IMG/VR virus record: IMGVR_UViG_3300046714_000544
Location: 1-64,000 of that record
Strand: one strand, 5' to 3'
Source: a virus
DNA: 64,000 nucleotides
Position numbers and translations under genes: made by a program. Each line of letters begins with the position of its first letter. Position 1 is the stretch's first letter. Shown here piece after piece: positions 1-8,997 of this stretch. The notes beneath the pieces were generated by a model. That model made no database searches, was not told where the DNA came from, and saw only the letters and a program-made list of their open reading frames with translations.

Positions 1-85
1 CCGCCTAAGTAAGTGACTGATTTGAGAAAGCTAGCCGGGAGCCACGGAAAGAGCGCTAGGGAGTTGATCGATCTGGGGGAGAAGA
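1..85 (+). other. Left edge: possible 3' end of an upstream gene
   Basis: One frame reads Pro-Pro-Lys-stop with TAA at 10-12, which could be the end of a gene left of the window (terminase would be usual before a portal gene, an inference from phage gene order). The portal frame has a TGA just upstream of 86, so the portal gene cannot begin earlier. Nothing else is recognisable. Confidence 0.3.
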
Positions 86-2239
86 GTGGCTGGATTTCCA
101 CTGTCCTCCTCCTCTCCATATACACCCGCGCGAAATTGGCCGCGCATTATGGCAGGGAGGCGCTCGGTGAGTGAGGGATATAGCCTGACCAGGGAGTACG
201 AGCAGAAGATCCTTGATTGGGTGCGGGATAAGGCTGGGGAGGGTGTGAGTATCCTGAAGAAGGAGCCAGCCTTCAACGACATCAGGACATGCGTGGAGTT
301 TGTTAATGGGGAGCAGGTGACGCTGGAGAAGAAGGCGCTCTCCTCGATCCATGACAACAAGCTGCGGAAGGTGGTCCTGGAGACTATCAGCGCCCTGACC
401 GACGTGCGGCCGATTTGGAACTACGAGACGACCAATGAGGAGTTTAAGGAACAGGCGCAGATCCTGAATAAGCTCGCCCGCGGTTGGTGGAAGAAGAATA
501 AGGGTGATAGGGCGCTCCAGAGTATCCTGACCTACAGTTGTGTGGGCGGGAGTGGATATGGATATCTTCAGTGGAATGAAGAGAGCCAGGATCTGGAGCT
601 GATCGCGATTGATCCGCGGGATGTTATTCCGATTGATCCGGTCGTGAGTGATAGTATTCAGGATTGGTCGGGAGTGATTATCCGGAAGAGGCATCCCCTG
701 GAACAGCTTAAGGGCCAGTATCCCACCAAGGCGCATCTGCTGGATAGCGCGGCTGGGATGGACTGGTTTGGGATTGACAGCGGCCGGGGCGGGAAGTTGA
801 CCTCTATGATCCGCTCGACCTTTGATATCATCCGAGGTGGGAGTACGCCGCGGCAAAATGGCGCCCTGGGGGTGGATGTCCTGCGGGTGTTTGTGAAGGA
901 CCGGATTACGATGAACACGGGTGATGCCCCGGTAGAGATGGGGAACCCGGATAGTAATTGGTCGTATGTGGTCTACCCGTTGGGGAGTATCAATCCGCAG
1001 ACCGGGGAGAAGGTTACGAGGGAGCAGGCGCTCCTTTACCCCCGTGGACGGCTGATTGTTTGCACGCCGACGTGCATCCTAGATGATGGCCCTAATCCGT
1101 ACTGGCATGGCGGCTTTCCCCTCATCCAATTCACAATCGACCGGCTTCCCTGGAGTCTCCTTGGTGCGTCGATGGTTGCGGATCTTATCCCGCTGCAGAA
1201 GTCCCTCAATGACACGTTGCGGGGGATGGACGATGCGGTGAGTCAGTGGTGCCGCCGGGGTGTTGTGGGTGATCAGGGGGCGTTGTCGAAGGAGAACCTG
1301 GAGAGGATCGATACTCGTCGGGGTGGGCTGAAGGTCCGGATTAACGCCACGATGGGCGAAGGGTTTAAGGTCATCGATGGCCCCGCTCTGCCCGGTTTCT
1401 TCCTCGAATACCCCCAGTTCCTGAAGGATGAGATTGATCAGAACAGCGGCGTGCTGGGTCTGCAGCAGCTAGCGCAGATGAAGCAGATGCCGGCGGCTGA
1501 TACGATGGAGCAGTATAAGGAAGCCCTCTCTCCTCTCCTGAAGCTCCGGAGCCGATCGATTGAGATCAGCTTGTCCGAATTGGCCGAGATGTTGAAGGTT
1601 GGATTCTTCCAGTACTACGATGCACCGCGCCGGATGCAGATCATCGGGCAGGATGGTGTGTCGATGGAAGACTTCGACTACGATCCCGGCACGATGGTTC
1701 CCGAGGGGGATCAGCCGCGGGATAAGCGGGCGGAGGAACACTTTGGTAAGTTCACCTTCTCCATCGCCCCCAACAGCTTCCTCTCCGTCTCCCACACGAC
1801 TCAGAAGATGATGATCATGCAGCTCTTCCGAGCGAATGGAATCGACATCTGGAGTATGTGGGATGCGATGGATCTGGTGGACATTGGGCCTAAGCCGGGG
1901 GAGACAATCCCGGAGCGCTTGAAGTGGGCGCATGAGCAAGGTCTACAGCCCGGCCCGACTCCTGATGTGGCAGCTGCGCAGGCACAGGCGGCGATTGCGA
2001 TGGCGCAGGGTCAGGTCGCCCAGGCGCAGATGATGGTCGCACAGACCCAGCAGCAGCAACAGCAGCCGGTTGGACCGGTGGATTCGACGGGGCAACCTCC
2101 CCCTCAAGGTGGGGCTCCGTCAAATAGTGGCGTAGGTAGTCAGGGAGGTAGGCCGCCATCTGGTGGGCAGCCCCCGCAATTTGTACAAAAGAATGGACCT
2201 GAAGGACCCCGCACTGTGGTGTCCGAGAGTGGAGGCTAA
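86..2239 (+). CDS. Portal protein
   Basis: A 717-residue protein that would form the dodecameric DNA channel at the capsid vertex. Portal identity rests on length, a portal-like body (residues about 40-580) and its position before a scaffold and capsid gene. The C-terminal 100 residues are low complexity, rich in Gln, Ala, Pro and Gly, with a Gln run near residue 650. The GTG at 86 follows GGGGGAG; an ATG at 149 is a possible shorter start but has no Shine-Dalgarno sequence. The next gene follows after 2 bases. Family assignment is from pattern recognition only. Confidence 0.85.
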   Translation: MAGFPLSSSSPYTPARNWPRIMAGRRSVSEGYSLTREYEQKILDWVRDKAGEGVSILKKEPAFNDIRTCVEFVNGEQVTLEKKALSSIHDNKLRKVVLETISALTDVRPIWNYETTNEEFKEQAQILNKLARGWWKKNKGDRALQSILTYSCVGGSGYGYLQWNEESQDLELIAIDPRDVIPIDPVVSDSIQDWSGVIIRKRHPLEQLKGQYPTKAHLLDSAAGMDWFGIDSGRGGKLTSMIRSTFDIIRGGSTPRQNGALGVDVLRVFVKDRITMNTGDAPVEMGNPDSNWSYVVYPLGSINPQTGEKVTREQALLYPRGRLIVCTPTCILDDGPNPYWHGGFPLIQFTIDRLPWSLLGASMVADLIPLQKSLNDTLRGMDDAVSQWCRRGVVGDQGALSKENLERIDTRRGGLKVRINATMGEGFKVIDGPALPGFFLEYPQFLKDEIDQNSGVLGLQQLAQMKQMPAADTMEQYKEALSPLLKLRSRSIEISLSELAEMLKVGFFQYYDAPRRMQIIGQDGVSMEDFDYDPGTMVPEGDQPRDKRAEEHFGKFTFSIAPNSFLSVSHTTQKMMIMQLFRANGIDIWSMWDAMDLVDIGPKPGETIPERLKWAHEQGLQPGPTPDVAAAQAQAAIAMAQGQVAQAQMMVAQTQQQQQQPVGPVDSTGQPPPQGGAPSNSGVGSQGGRPPSGGQPPQFVQKNGPEGPRTVVSESGG

Positions 2240-2241
2240 CG

Positions 2242-3225
2242 ATGCCATACGCAGGACCGACTGAGATTAACATCCGAGGCGAAGACTGGGTTAGGGATGG
2301 AAGTTGGTTTGTTAAGAAGTCCCTTGTAGATCGGTATGGGTCGGTGGATGCCGCGCCGCCTTCAGAGGTGGAAGCCAATCGAGTCTCCTATCCTGAGGGA
2401 GTTACTACTCAAGTTTCGGAAGAGCGAGCTAGGAATCAGGGGGCGCCGGCTGGCTCGACTGATGGGAACTATGCCTATCGTCAAGGCATCGGGGATCAGG
2501 AATATAGGCGCAGGGCTGATCTTGCCTCTTCTATTGGCGTAAATCGCTCAACTGATACTAGCCCGGCTGGCGTGTTGGCAGATGAACTCTTCTACGGCCA
2601 TATCGATGAACTGCCAGGGACGGGCCTCTACTTCAGCGTTCATGGCCCTGGTCAGGTGACCTTCAAGGATCGAACGGGTAATCAGGTTCCCGGCAATCCT
2701 CAGATGATTCAGGCTGCGATGGCTGAGCAGAAGAATGTGGATGCCAGGTTGGCGGCTTCTAGGAGTGGTCAGGCTTACACTCCTCCGGGTACTCCAGGCG
2801 CTGGGGGCGGGCCTGTGCAGCCCACCCCAGGTGCCCAGGGTGCGACGAAGATTGTCAATGGGGTAACCTACCAACAGCAAGCAGATGGCACCTGGTTGAA
2901 GCAGGAACCGGGTGGGGTGAAGACTCCTGGGAGTCCGGCTCAGCCAGCTAATGATCCCGCAGCTCCCCCGCCTCAGATGTCCTCGATGGTTGGAGCACAG
3001 ACGGCTGGGGTGGCGAACTTGAAGGCACAGCCGCAGGATTTCTGGAAAGGGGCAGGTGGGGCGCAGCCGGCTGGGCCATCCCTCACCCAACCCCCGAAGA
3101 TGCCGACCATGCCAAAGCCAGCCCTCTCCAATAGCATGGCAGGGACGGTGAAGCAGCCGACATTCGGTGGGATGGGGCGGATGAAACCACCCGGCCAACC
3201 CGGCCTCCCGCCAGTTCTTGCATAA
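2242..3225 (+). CDS. Hypothetical virion protein with Pro/Gly-rich C-terminal half
   Basis: A 327-residue protein. Residues 1-170 look folded, with a mixed beta segment around 120-155. Residues about 175-327 are low complexity (Pro, Gly, Gln, Ala), like the tails of the portal and internal proteins nearby. It sits between portal and scaffold genes, so a role in head assembly or as an internal protein is likely by position. I do not recognise a family. Confidence 0.7.
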   Translation: MPYAGPTEINIRGEDWVRDGSWFVKKSLVDRYGSVDAAPPSEVEANRVSYPEGVTTQVSEERARNQGAPAGSTDGNYAYRQGIGDQEYRRRADLASSIGVNRSTDTSPAGVLADELFYGHIDELPGTGLYFSVHGPGQVTFKDRTGNQVPGNPQMIQAAMAEQKNVDARLAASRSGQAYTPPGTPGAGGGPVQPTPGAQGATKIVNGVTYQQQADGTWLKQEPGGVKTPGSPAQPANDPAAPPPQMSSMVGAQTAGVANLKAQPQDFWKGAGGAQPAGPSLTQPPKMPTMPKPALSNSMAGTVKQPTFGGMGRMKPPGQPGLPPVLA

Positions 3226-3246
3226 AGGTAAGTGATGTGTTATAAT
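3218..3246 (+). promoter_or_regulatory. Sigma70-type promoter with extended -10
   Basis: TTGCAT at 3218-3223, a 17-base spacer and TATAAT at 3241-3246 preceded by TG one base away (TGTTATAAT). Predicted transcription start is near 3253. It would drive the small gene at 3288, the scaffold and the capsid gene. A second copy with the same spacing lies at 15356-15384, and both read TATAATAGT. Confidence 0.7.
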
Positions 3247-3253
3247 AGTGGTA

Positions 3254-3270
3254 CACAGGTAAAGCCTGTG
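3254..3270 (+). promoter_or_regulatory. Stem-loop at predicted mRNA 5' end
   Basis: CACAGG, loop TAAAG, CCTGTG: a perfect 6-bp hairpin that begins about one base after the predicted transcription start of the promoter at 3218-3246 and ends before the Shine-Dalgarno sequence at 3271-3280. 5' hairpins of this kind stabilise some phage late mRNAs; that role is inferred here. Confidence 0.45.
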
Positions 3271-3287
3271 AAAGAGGAGGTGGAAAG

Positions 3288-3371
3288 ATGGCAAGTAAGA
3301 GTGGCAAGGGCGGTGGGCCGATTAAGCAAGTCGCCTTCGTCGACGCCGTGAAGAAGAAGGTAGGTAAGTAG
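3288..3371 (+). CDS. 27-residue basic protein
   Basis: A short lysine- and glycine-rich protein (MASKSGKGGG start, VKKKVGK end). AAAGAGGAGG lies 7 bases before the ATG and a strong promoter lies just upstream. Its TAG overlaps the next GTG by one base, so the two genes are probably translationally coupled. Function unknown; the charge would suit a nucleic-acid or capsid-interior contact. Confidence 0.65.
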   Translation: MASKSGKGGGPIKQVAFVDAVKKKVGK

Positions 3372-3718
3372 TGCCGTTTCCGCAGCAAGGGGGACCGATG
3401 ATGTCCGCGCCTCCTGTGCCGCCGCCTCAGATGCCGACCCTGTCCGCCATGAACTCCCGGAGTTCAGACAGCGGGATAGGAGGAGCTGAGCCAGCGCCGA
3501 AGGGACAGGCCCTTTTGAAACTGTTCCATCAGTTGGATATGACTATTGACGCAATTGCGTCAGCTGCACCCGGACAGAGTGAAGCACTTGATTCTATCAA
3601 GACTCACCTTAAGGATGTTATGACTGCCATAGTTAATGGTGGATCGGGAGCGACTGAGACTGCTATGCCCATCAAGGGAGGCGGCTCAGTGGGGGAACAG
3701 ACACCCCTGCCTCGCTAA
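3371..3718 (+). CDS. Hypothetical head protein, helical C-terminus
   Basis: A 115-residue protein starting at a GTG that overlaps the previous stop. The N-terminal 30 residues are Pro-rich; residues about 45-90 form a likely amphipathic helix pair. It is directly upstream of the scaffold gene, so an assembly role is possible. No family recognised. Confidence 0.65.
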   Translation: MPFPQQGGPMMSAPPVPPPQMPTLSAMNSRSSDSGIGGAEPAPKGQALLKLFHQLDMTIDAIASAAPGQSEALDSIKTHLKDVMTAIVNGGSGATETAMPIKGGGSVGEQTPLPR

Positions 3719-3741
3719 CTCGTACCCACGAAAGGAGATAG

Positions 3742-4575
3742 ATGGCTAAGGAAGACGTGCTCTTTGCTGAATGGCTCGCGGAGACGAAGGAAAGTTTCGG
3801 CTCGGATGATGAGCGAGCGCAGTTTGAAAAGTTTGCCACTGGAACGGCGGGTAAGGCCGTGTTCAAGGGTTATCTCAGGGAGAAGGACTACCACCGCGCC
3901 CTTAACGACGCTAATAAGAAGCAGCGTGAGGTTGAGGCGAAGGAGACGGAGTTGGCCGGGAAGTACAATGAGATCGATCAGTGGTACGCTATCAACGCCC
4001 CTGTGAATGAACAGTTGAAGAAGGAGAAGAGTGAGTTGACGCGGAAGCTGGAGGAAGCGCAGCGGGAGTTGACTGAAGTTGGCCTCGGGGATGTTCGAGG
4101 TCGCGGTGAGAAGAGCGCGGTTGTTGATGATCTTGAGAAGCGGTTGGCGGATGAACAGAATAAGAGGGACGCCCTGGAGAAGAGGGTGATTGCGATTGAC
4201 ACAAACTTCCCGGCTGTTCTTGAAAATCTGCTTGACGTTTCCCATCGGATCACGAAGGAGGGATATTCTGTCTCCCCTAAGGAAGTGTTGCAGCACTCGC
4301 TGAGGAAGCGTCTTTCCCCTCTCGATGCCCTGAATGAACTGACGGCTGATGAGCGTGAGAAGCGTGAACAGGCCCGGTGGACTAAGGAGCTGGAGAAGGC
4401 AAAGGAAGAGGGACGGCGCGAGGAACGAAAGAGCAATGTAGCTTCGCCAGATCGGTTGAAGCAGTCAAACCCATTTTTCGAGACTCTGCAGAAGAAGATG
4501 GAACAGACCTCTAAGTATGATCGTCGGAGTGAGGCTGTTAATATCTTCCTGGAAGAGGACGCAGAAGCGGTCTAG
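3742..4575 (+). CDS. Capsid scaffolding protein (predicted)
   Basis: A 277-residue, highly charged protein rich in Lys and Glu. Coiled-coil heptads span about residues 50-150 and 205-240, and a basic/acidic C-terminus follows. It lies immediately upstream of the major capsid gene, the usual place for scaffold. A clean AAAGGAG precedes the ATG. No protease motif is visible, so if it is scaffold it need not be self-cleaving. Assignment is by architecture and position. Confidence 0.75.
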   Translation: MAKEDVLFAEWLAETKESFGSDDERAQFEKFATGTAGKAVFKGYLREKDYHRALNDANKKQREVEAKETELAGKYNEIDQWYAINAPVNEQLKKEKSELTRKLEEAQRELTEVGLGDVRGRGEKSAVVDDLEKRLADEQNKRDALEKRVIAIDTNFPAVLENLLDVSHRITKEGYSVSPKEVLQHSLRKRLSPLDALNELTADEREKREQARWTKELEKAKEEGRREERKSNVASPDRLKQSNPFFETLQKKMEQTSKYDRRSEAVNIFLEEDAEAV

Positions 4576-4627
4576 CTGTTCACCCGCCAAGGTGATATTT
4601 AGGACGATTCTTTAAGGAGGAATCTAG

Positions 4628-5659
4628 ATGGCATTTATTGACAAGGTTAACACGGTAGTTACGAAGACTATCCTTCCGGATGTGACGGATAACATCTTCC
4701 GTAACGACCCGCTGTTGGCCTACTTCCGGAAGAACAATGTGGAGCCTTGGCAGGGTGGAACGACCTATCAGGAGAACTTCCTGTATGATACGTACACTCC
4801 CCAGGACTACTCGGATGGCGACACCTTCGATCTTACTGATCAGCAGCTGATCACTGGTACGACCGTTACGCTTCGTAAGGCGTCGGTCAACGTCAGTGCG
4901 TTGTATGAGAAGATCAAGATTGACCTCGCTGGTCCGAATGCGGCATTCGACCACCTGGACGCTCAGTTGCAGGATGCGGCTCTCGCGATGTCGGGCAAGT
5001 TGGCGAACGATCTGTATCGGGATGGCCAGCAAGCGACGCGCTTGAAGAAGATCAACGGTCTTGATGAGGCCCTTAACGATGGTTCCAACACGGGCTTCCA
5101 GGGCGTGGCCTTTGCGAACTACCTGACGGTCGCCCGTTCGGCGGTCAACAGTGCGTTGAATAGCCCGATGACTGGTCCGACGGCCTCTGTCTCTGGTGCC
5201 CTCTCCTACCCGATTCTGGAGAGCGCGTGGCAGTCGGTGGTCATTGGCCCCGAGAAGCCTGACCTGATGATCACGAGCAACCTCGGTTTCTCGTACATCA
5301 AGATGGTCTTCCAGCCGCAGCAGAGGTTTGAGGAAGTGGATCCGGATTACGGCTTCACTACGCAGAAGTTGAATGGGACGAAGATTGTGGCGAGCAACTA
5401 CACTCCTGGAACGCGAACGGCCACCACGGCGGATACGAAGGTTGGCTACACTGCGGTTTCCTCGGGTGAGACGCTCTGGTTCTTGAACACGAAGAAGTTC
5501 AAGTTCTACATCTCCACGGATCCTCTCTTCTCCTTCGGCTTCACTGGCTTTAAGGTTGCGCAGGATAGTTTGACTCTCGCGGGTCAGTATATGTTTGCGG
5601 GTACGTTTACCTGTCAGGCACCTCGCTACAGCCGATACCTGTTTGCGATCACTGGCTAA
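4628..5659 (+). CDS. Major capsid protein, HK97-fold type
   Basis: A 343-residue capsid protein. The N-terminal arm has the pattern VNTVVTKTILPDV followed by NDPLLAYFRK. The E-loop and spine-like region lies around residues 40-110 and the beta-rich P/A-domain strand (KLNGTKIVASNYTPG) near residue 255. AAGGAGG lies 5-6 bases before the ATG. A TCACC/GGTGA stem sits in the leader at 4579-4594. Part of a second, related capsid sequence is embedded in the minus-strand gene at 22.6-22.8 kb. Confidence 0.88.
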   Translation: MAFIDKVNTVVTKTILPDVTDNIFRNDPLLAYFRKNNVEPWQGGTTYQENFLYDTYTPQDYSDGDTFDLTDQQLITGTTVTLRKASVNVSALYEKIKIDLAGPNAAFDHLDAQLQDAALAMSGKLANDLYRDGQQATRLKKINGLDEALNDGSNTGFQGVAFANYLTVARSAVNSALNSPMTGPTASVSGALSYPILESAWQSVVIGPEKPDLMITSNLGFSYIKMVFQPQQRFEEVDPDYGFTTQKLNGTKIVASNYTPGTRTATTADTKVGYTAVSSGETLWFLNTKKFKFYISTDPLFSFGFTGFKVAQDSLTLAGQYMFAGTFTCQAPRYSRYLFAITG

Positions 5660-5684
5660 GTTTAGCTAAGGAAAGGATTTAAAA

Positions 5685-6278
5685 ATGAGCGGAACTCTTA
5701 ATCTTCAGGCCCAGTATATTCAGACTGGGGATCCGACTACGGTCAACACGGCAGCGGCGGATGTTTACGCCCTTGGTTCGTTGGGACACGTAGCGGCTAT
5801 TCAGAATAGCACCTTGTTTAGCCCGGGGCTCTCCCCGCGTATTTATCAGTTCATTCAGCGGAGTGCGACTGATACTACGACCAAGGCGGTTGGACAGGTT
5901 GCTTATTGGAAGGACCTTGATAACTACGTTGTGACCTCGACGGCCGCGGATGCCTTCTCTGCAACGTTGGGCATCTGTGCTGGCTTCTTCCCCTCTGCCT
6001 CGCTTGTGGCTGGTAACTATGGCTACATTCAGGTGGGCGGGCAGGGTCCGGTTCTGGTCGCCGGTTCGCCGACTGCCGCACCCGCGATTGGCAGCTTGCT
6101 CTTCGTCCCGGCCACCTTGGTGGATTCGTCTGTGGACAGTGCTGACAACTTCGCTGACGTGGCTGCGGTGACAAATGCGGGTTATCCGGTGGCTCAGGCG
6201 CTCTCTGTGAAGAATGCCGGCTCTATCGGTACTAACGTGGTTGAGGCTCTTCTGTTTCCTCCTCGTCACAGCTGGTAA
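5685..6278 (+). CDS. Putative head decoration protein
   Basis: A 197-residue, Ala/Gly/Val/Ser-rich beta protein directly after the capsid gene. The segment around residues 100-130 (GNYGYIQVGGQGPVLVAG) is typical of small beta-sandwich or tulip-fold decoration or DUF2190-like proteins. Good AAGGA Shine-Dalgarno. Likely abundant on the capsid surface, but this is inference from position and composition. Confidence 0.6.
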   Translation: MSGTLNLQAQYIQTGDPTTVNTAAADVYALGSLGHVAAIQNSTLFSPGLSPRIYQFIQRSATDTTTKAVGQVAYWKDLDNYVVTSTAADAFSATLGICAGFFPSASLVAGNYGYIQVGGQGPVLVAGSPTAAPAIGSLLFVPATLVDSSVDSADNFADVAAVTNAGYPVAQALSVKNAGSIGTNVVEALLFPPRHSW

Positions 6279-6289
6279 GGGGGTCTTAG

Positions 6290-6823
6290 ATGACTGTCAC
6301 TACTGCTCTCTCGGATTTGGACAGGGATGTGACGTCCCGGCGTATTCATAGGGGGAAGTTGACGCTGACCTCCACCTACGTGACTGGTGGTATTCCAGTC
6401 ACGCCTGAGTTGTTTGGTCTTCATCGGATGGACGGTCTCACACTGGATACAGTGGGCGGCATGCTTCTGGTGTATGATAAGACCAACGCGAAGGTGGTCG
6501 CCTACGTCGCGGCCGGTTCCGTAACAGCGCCGACCTTCACGGGCTCGGCTCTCGCGACTCACCGACATGTGTTGCACTTCCAGACCTCAGCGGCTGCCAA
6601 CGCGGTAACTGCTGCGGCCAACCAGTTGAGGACAGCTGCGGCGGCTTTCGACGTTGCCGGTGTTGCTAACTCCGCTGGTGAAGGTGGTGTGGTGGATGTG
6701 ACCGCGGGTACGCCTGCTGGTACGAACAGCGTGCCGGTCTTCTCCAGCACTGGTGCTGCTGAGTTGGCTGGTGGTACGTCTCTGACAACGACGGTTACTT
6801 ACTTCACCGCTGTTGGTGTGTAG
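6290..6823 (+). CDS. Hypothetical virion beta protein
   Basis: A 177-residue protein following the decoration gene by 11 bases. It is rich in Thr, Ala and Val, with a HRHVLHFQ segment near residue 90 and an Ala-rich helix after it. It resembles small structural proteins that follow the capsid gene in other phages. A strong hairpin terminator follows its stop codon. Confidence 0.6.
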   Translation: MTVTTALSDLDRDVTSRRIHRGKLTLTSTYVTGGIPVTPELFGLHRMDGLTLDTVGGMLLVYDKTNAKVVAYVAAGSVTAPTFTGSALATHRHVLHFQTSAAANAVTAAANQLRTAAAAFDVAGVANSAGEGGVVDVTAGTPAGTNSVPVFSSTGAAELAGGTSLTTTVTYFTAVGV

Positions 6824-6829
6824 TTTTGT

Positions 6830-6857
6830 GGGGGAGAGCAATCTCCCCCATCTTTTG
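6830..6857 (+). terminator. Intrinsic terminator or attenuator after the capsid genes
   Basis: GGGGGAGA (6830-6837), loop GCAA, TCTCCCCC (6842-6849): a perfect 8-bp stem with a GNRA tetraloop, followed by ATCTTTT. It lies between the high-copy head genes and the low-copy connector genes, so partial termination would set stoichiometry. The Shine-Dalgarno of the next gene begins directly after it. Confidence 0.65.
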
Positions 6858-6867
6858 AAGGAGTAGG

Positions 6868-7809
6868 ATGGCCAGCGATAGGACTTTCGAGTCGTGTTGG
6901 AAAGAGTTGCTGGTTTACTACCCGGAGTTGCCTCCTCCGCTAGCGCAGAGGTGGGTGAATACGTCTTACCACGAGGCTCTGGATAACCTGGAGTGGAGTG
7001 GGAGTAGGGGGTATGGGGAGTTTAGGCTGCCGGCGCAGACCCTCACAGGTCTGGCATCAGCAACCCTCAATAGTGCATCGGTGGTTGGAAGTGGAACGGC
7101 GTGGACATCGGCCCTTGTTGGTCAGCAGTTTTACCAGAATGGCACCGCACCCTTCTACACCATCATCTCTGTGGAGAGCCCGACGGCGTTGACTCTTGAT
7201 AGGGTGTGGGGTATGGCCTCCACGGTGAGTGCGGCGTATGTAATTCAGTTGATCTACGTGGTGTGCCCGGCGGATTTTACCCACTTCGACAGTGTGGTGG
7301 ATATACAGAATCGGTGGCGGATTCATACATTCCTACCGCAGGAGTGGCTTGATAGGGTGGATGCGGCGAGGGTTTATGCTGGGGCGCCTGTTTGGGTCAT
7401 GGCAGCTGCGACACCTTCACCAGTGACGGCGACACTCGACAGACCGCGGTTCGAGGTATGGCCTAGGGGGACAGGGGATGTGACATATCCATTCACCTAC
7501 AGCAAGCAGCTACCGGCGATGAGTGCGGCGACGGACCGGCCGATTTACCCGATTAGGGGTGATATGGTCGTTGAGGGAGCGTTGGCACGACTGGCCCTGT
7601 ACAAGGGTACGAAGGATGCGCCGAACCCGTACGCGGATGGGAATAACTATAAGATCCACCGAGCGCAGTTTATCGCCAGGGTGGAGCAGATGAAGAACAT
7701 CGACGAGGGTGTGAGGCAGACGCGGATTTGGTACGAGGATGATAGGAATGGTTGGCCATGGGCGCCGATCGATAGCAAGTTTATACAGACGCATCTGTTT
7801 CCCCTATAA
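6868..7809 (+). CDS. Head-tail connector / adaptor-like protein 1
   Basis: A 313-residue protein with a helical N-terminus (residues 1-45), a beta-rich insert (about 60-130) and a C-terminal helical region (about 225-300). This layout matches phage adaptor proteins of the gp6/gp4 type that sit below the portal. It shares overall layout with the products at 8314 and 10305. Assignment is structural inference. Confidence 0.55.
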   Translation: MASDRTFESCWKELLVYYPELPPPLAQRWVNTSYHEALDNLEWSGSRGYGEFRLPAQTLTGLASATLNSASVVGSGTAWTSALVGQQFYQNGTAPFYTIISVESPTALTLDRVWGMASTVSAAYVIQLIYVVCPADFTHFDSVVDIQNRWRIHTFLPQEWLDRVDAARVYAGAPVWVMAAATPSPVTATLDRPRFEVWPRGTGDVTYPFTYSKQLPAMSAATDRPIYPIRGDMVVEGALARLALYKGTKDAPNPYADGNNYKIHRAQFIARVEQMKNIDEGVRQTRIWYEDDRNGWPWAPIDSKFIQTHLFPL

Positions 7810-7818
7810 GGAGGGAAG

Positions 7819-7995
7819 ATGAGCAAGCCGATTGACACGAGCGTGCCGGATTTGGAAAAGATTGGGAAGGCCCTGAAGCCTGCTGAGGGTGGGAAGAGAG
7901 TCCAGGGCGATATGGGTGACCTGAGTGGGGTGAATGGATGGGATTTTGCGGATGTGGACTCTACTCTCCTGGATGCTGCGAAGGAGCTGAGCTAA
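7819..7995 (+). CDS. 58-residue hypothetical protein
   Basis: Reads from ATG with AAGGAGGGAAG just upstream. The protein is acidic with a central Lys/Gly segment and a WDFADVD motif. It lies tightly between two connector-module genes. Function unknown. Confidence 0.6.
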   Translation: MSKPIDTSVPDLEKIGKALKPAEGGKRVQGDMGDLSGVNGWDFADVDSTLLDAAKELS

Positions 7996-7996
7996 G

Positions 7997-8311
7997 GTGG
8001 CCGCCACCAAGTTTGGTCAGGCATCGGTGACGACAGCCACAAGTCTGTCCACTATCTTGGGGATTACGGCCCTGACGGCGGCGGAGAGACGGTGTAAGGC
8101 GGTGACGATTTCGATGGACCCAGCTTCGACGAATATTGTCTATGTTGGGCCCTCGACGGTTACGAGCGTTCCGGCAAATGCGGGTAATGTGGTGACTCAG
8201 TTTCAGGCGAAGGTGATCTCAGGGTATCAGGATAATTCTGTCTTCCTTGACGAGATCTACGTGGCGGCTACCGTTGGAGCGACTAACGTCTTCGTGACAG
8301 CGGTCTTCTAA
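7997..8311 (+). CDS. Hypothetical small virion beta protein
   Basis: A 104-residue protein starting at GTG one base after the previous stop. It is rich in Val, Thr and Ala with alternating hydrophobic residues, consistent with a compact beta-sandwich, as in small phage structural proteins. No family recognised. Confidence 0.6.
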   Translation: MAATKFGQASVTTATSLSTILGITALTAAERRCKAVTISMDPASTNIVYVGPSTVTSVPANAGNVVTQFQAKVISGYQDNSVFLDEIYVAATVGATNVFVTAVF

Positions 8312-8313
8312 GA

Positions 8314-8997
8314 GTGGCAGCCTATCAACTCACGACGATCGCGTCCATCATCACCCGGCTAGGGCAGCGGACGGATGGGATGGATACAAACGTCTTCTGG
8401 GTTGAGCAGGAGAAGCTGGATGCCATCAATGAGGCGTTGAGGGTGTGGCAGTGTTTGGTGGGGCAGTTTGAACAGCTGTTCAAGCAGAGCGCCTCGCCTG
8501 CACAGACGAATAGTTTCTTTCCGGTCCCGCGGCAATTTGCATCCATTACCCGGGTGCTTTACAACGGAAATCAGTTGACGCTTCTGTCGTTGAATGAGCT
8601 TGATAATGGCTATCCGGATTGGGTGAATACGCAGGGGACGCCGCTTTATTGGGCGCCGGTTGGGGCAAGCAACATCGCCCTGTATCCGTATCCTGTTGGT
8701 GGGGAGTTGACCTTCTACGGTTATCGTGATCTGCTGAAGCTGGGGCCGATGGATTACATCATCATCGGTAATGAGGAGCTGACGCGGGTGTTGGAGTATG
8801 CGGAGCATTACCTATCCTTCAAGGAGGGGATGACGGAGATGCAGGCCTCCTCGGACGCGCTAGATAAGATGGCAGCTGCGGCGGCTTACAAGAATGGGCG
8901 GATTAAACAGACAGAGTATTTCAAACACTACGCCGGACTTGATAGGGAGAATACGCAGAGACCTATGGCAGCAGAGCAGGGAGTGGGGATTCGGTGA
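8314..8997 (+). CDS. Adaptor-like protein 2
   Basis: A 227-residue protein with an N-terminal helix pair (residues 5-60), a central beta region (70-140, FPVPRQFASITRV) and a C-terminal helical bundle. The pattern of aromatic residues and the GYRDL segment resemble phage neck/adaptor proteins. Its GTG start follows the previous stop by 2 bases and its TGA overlaps the next GTG by 4 bases. Confidence 0.58.
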   Translation: MAAYQLTTIASIITRLGQRTDGMDTNVFWVEQEKLDAINEALRVWQCLVGQFEQLFKQSASPAQTNSFFPVPRQFASITRVLYNGNQLTLLSLNELDNGYPDWVNTQGTPLYWAPVGASNIALYPYPVGGELTFYGYRDLLKLGPMDYIIIGNEELTRVLEYAEHYLSFKEGMTEMQASSDALDKMAAAAAYKNGRIKQTEYFKHYAGLDRENTQRPMAAEQGVGIR

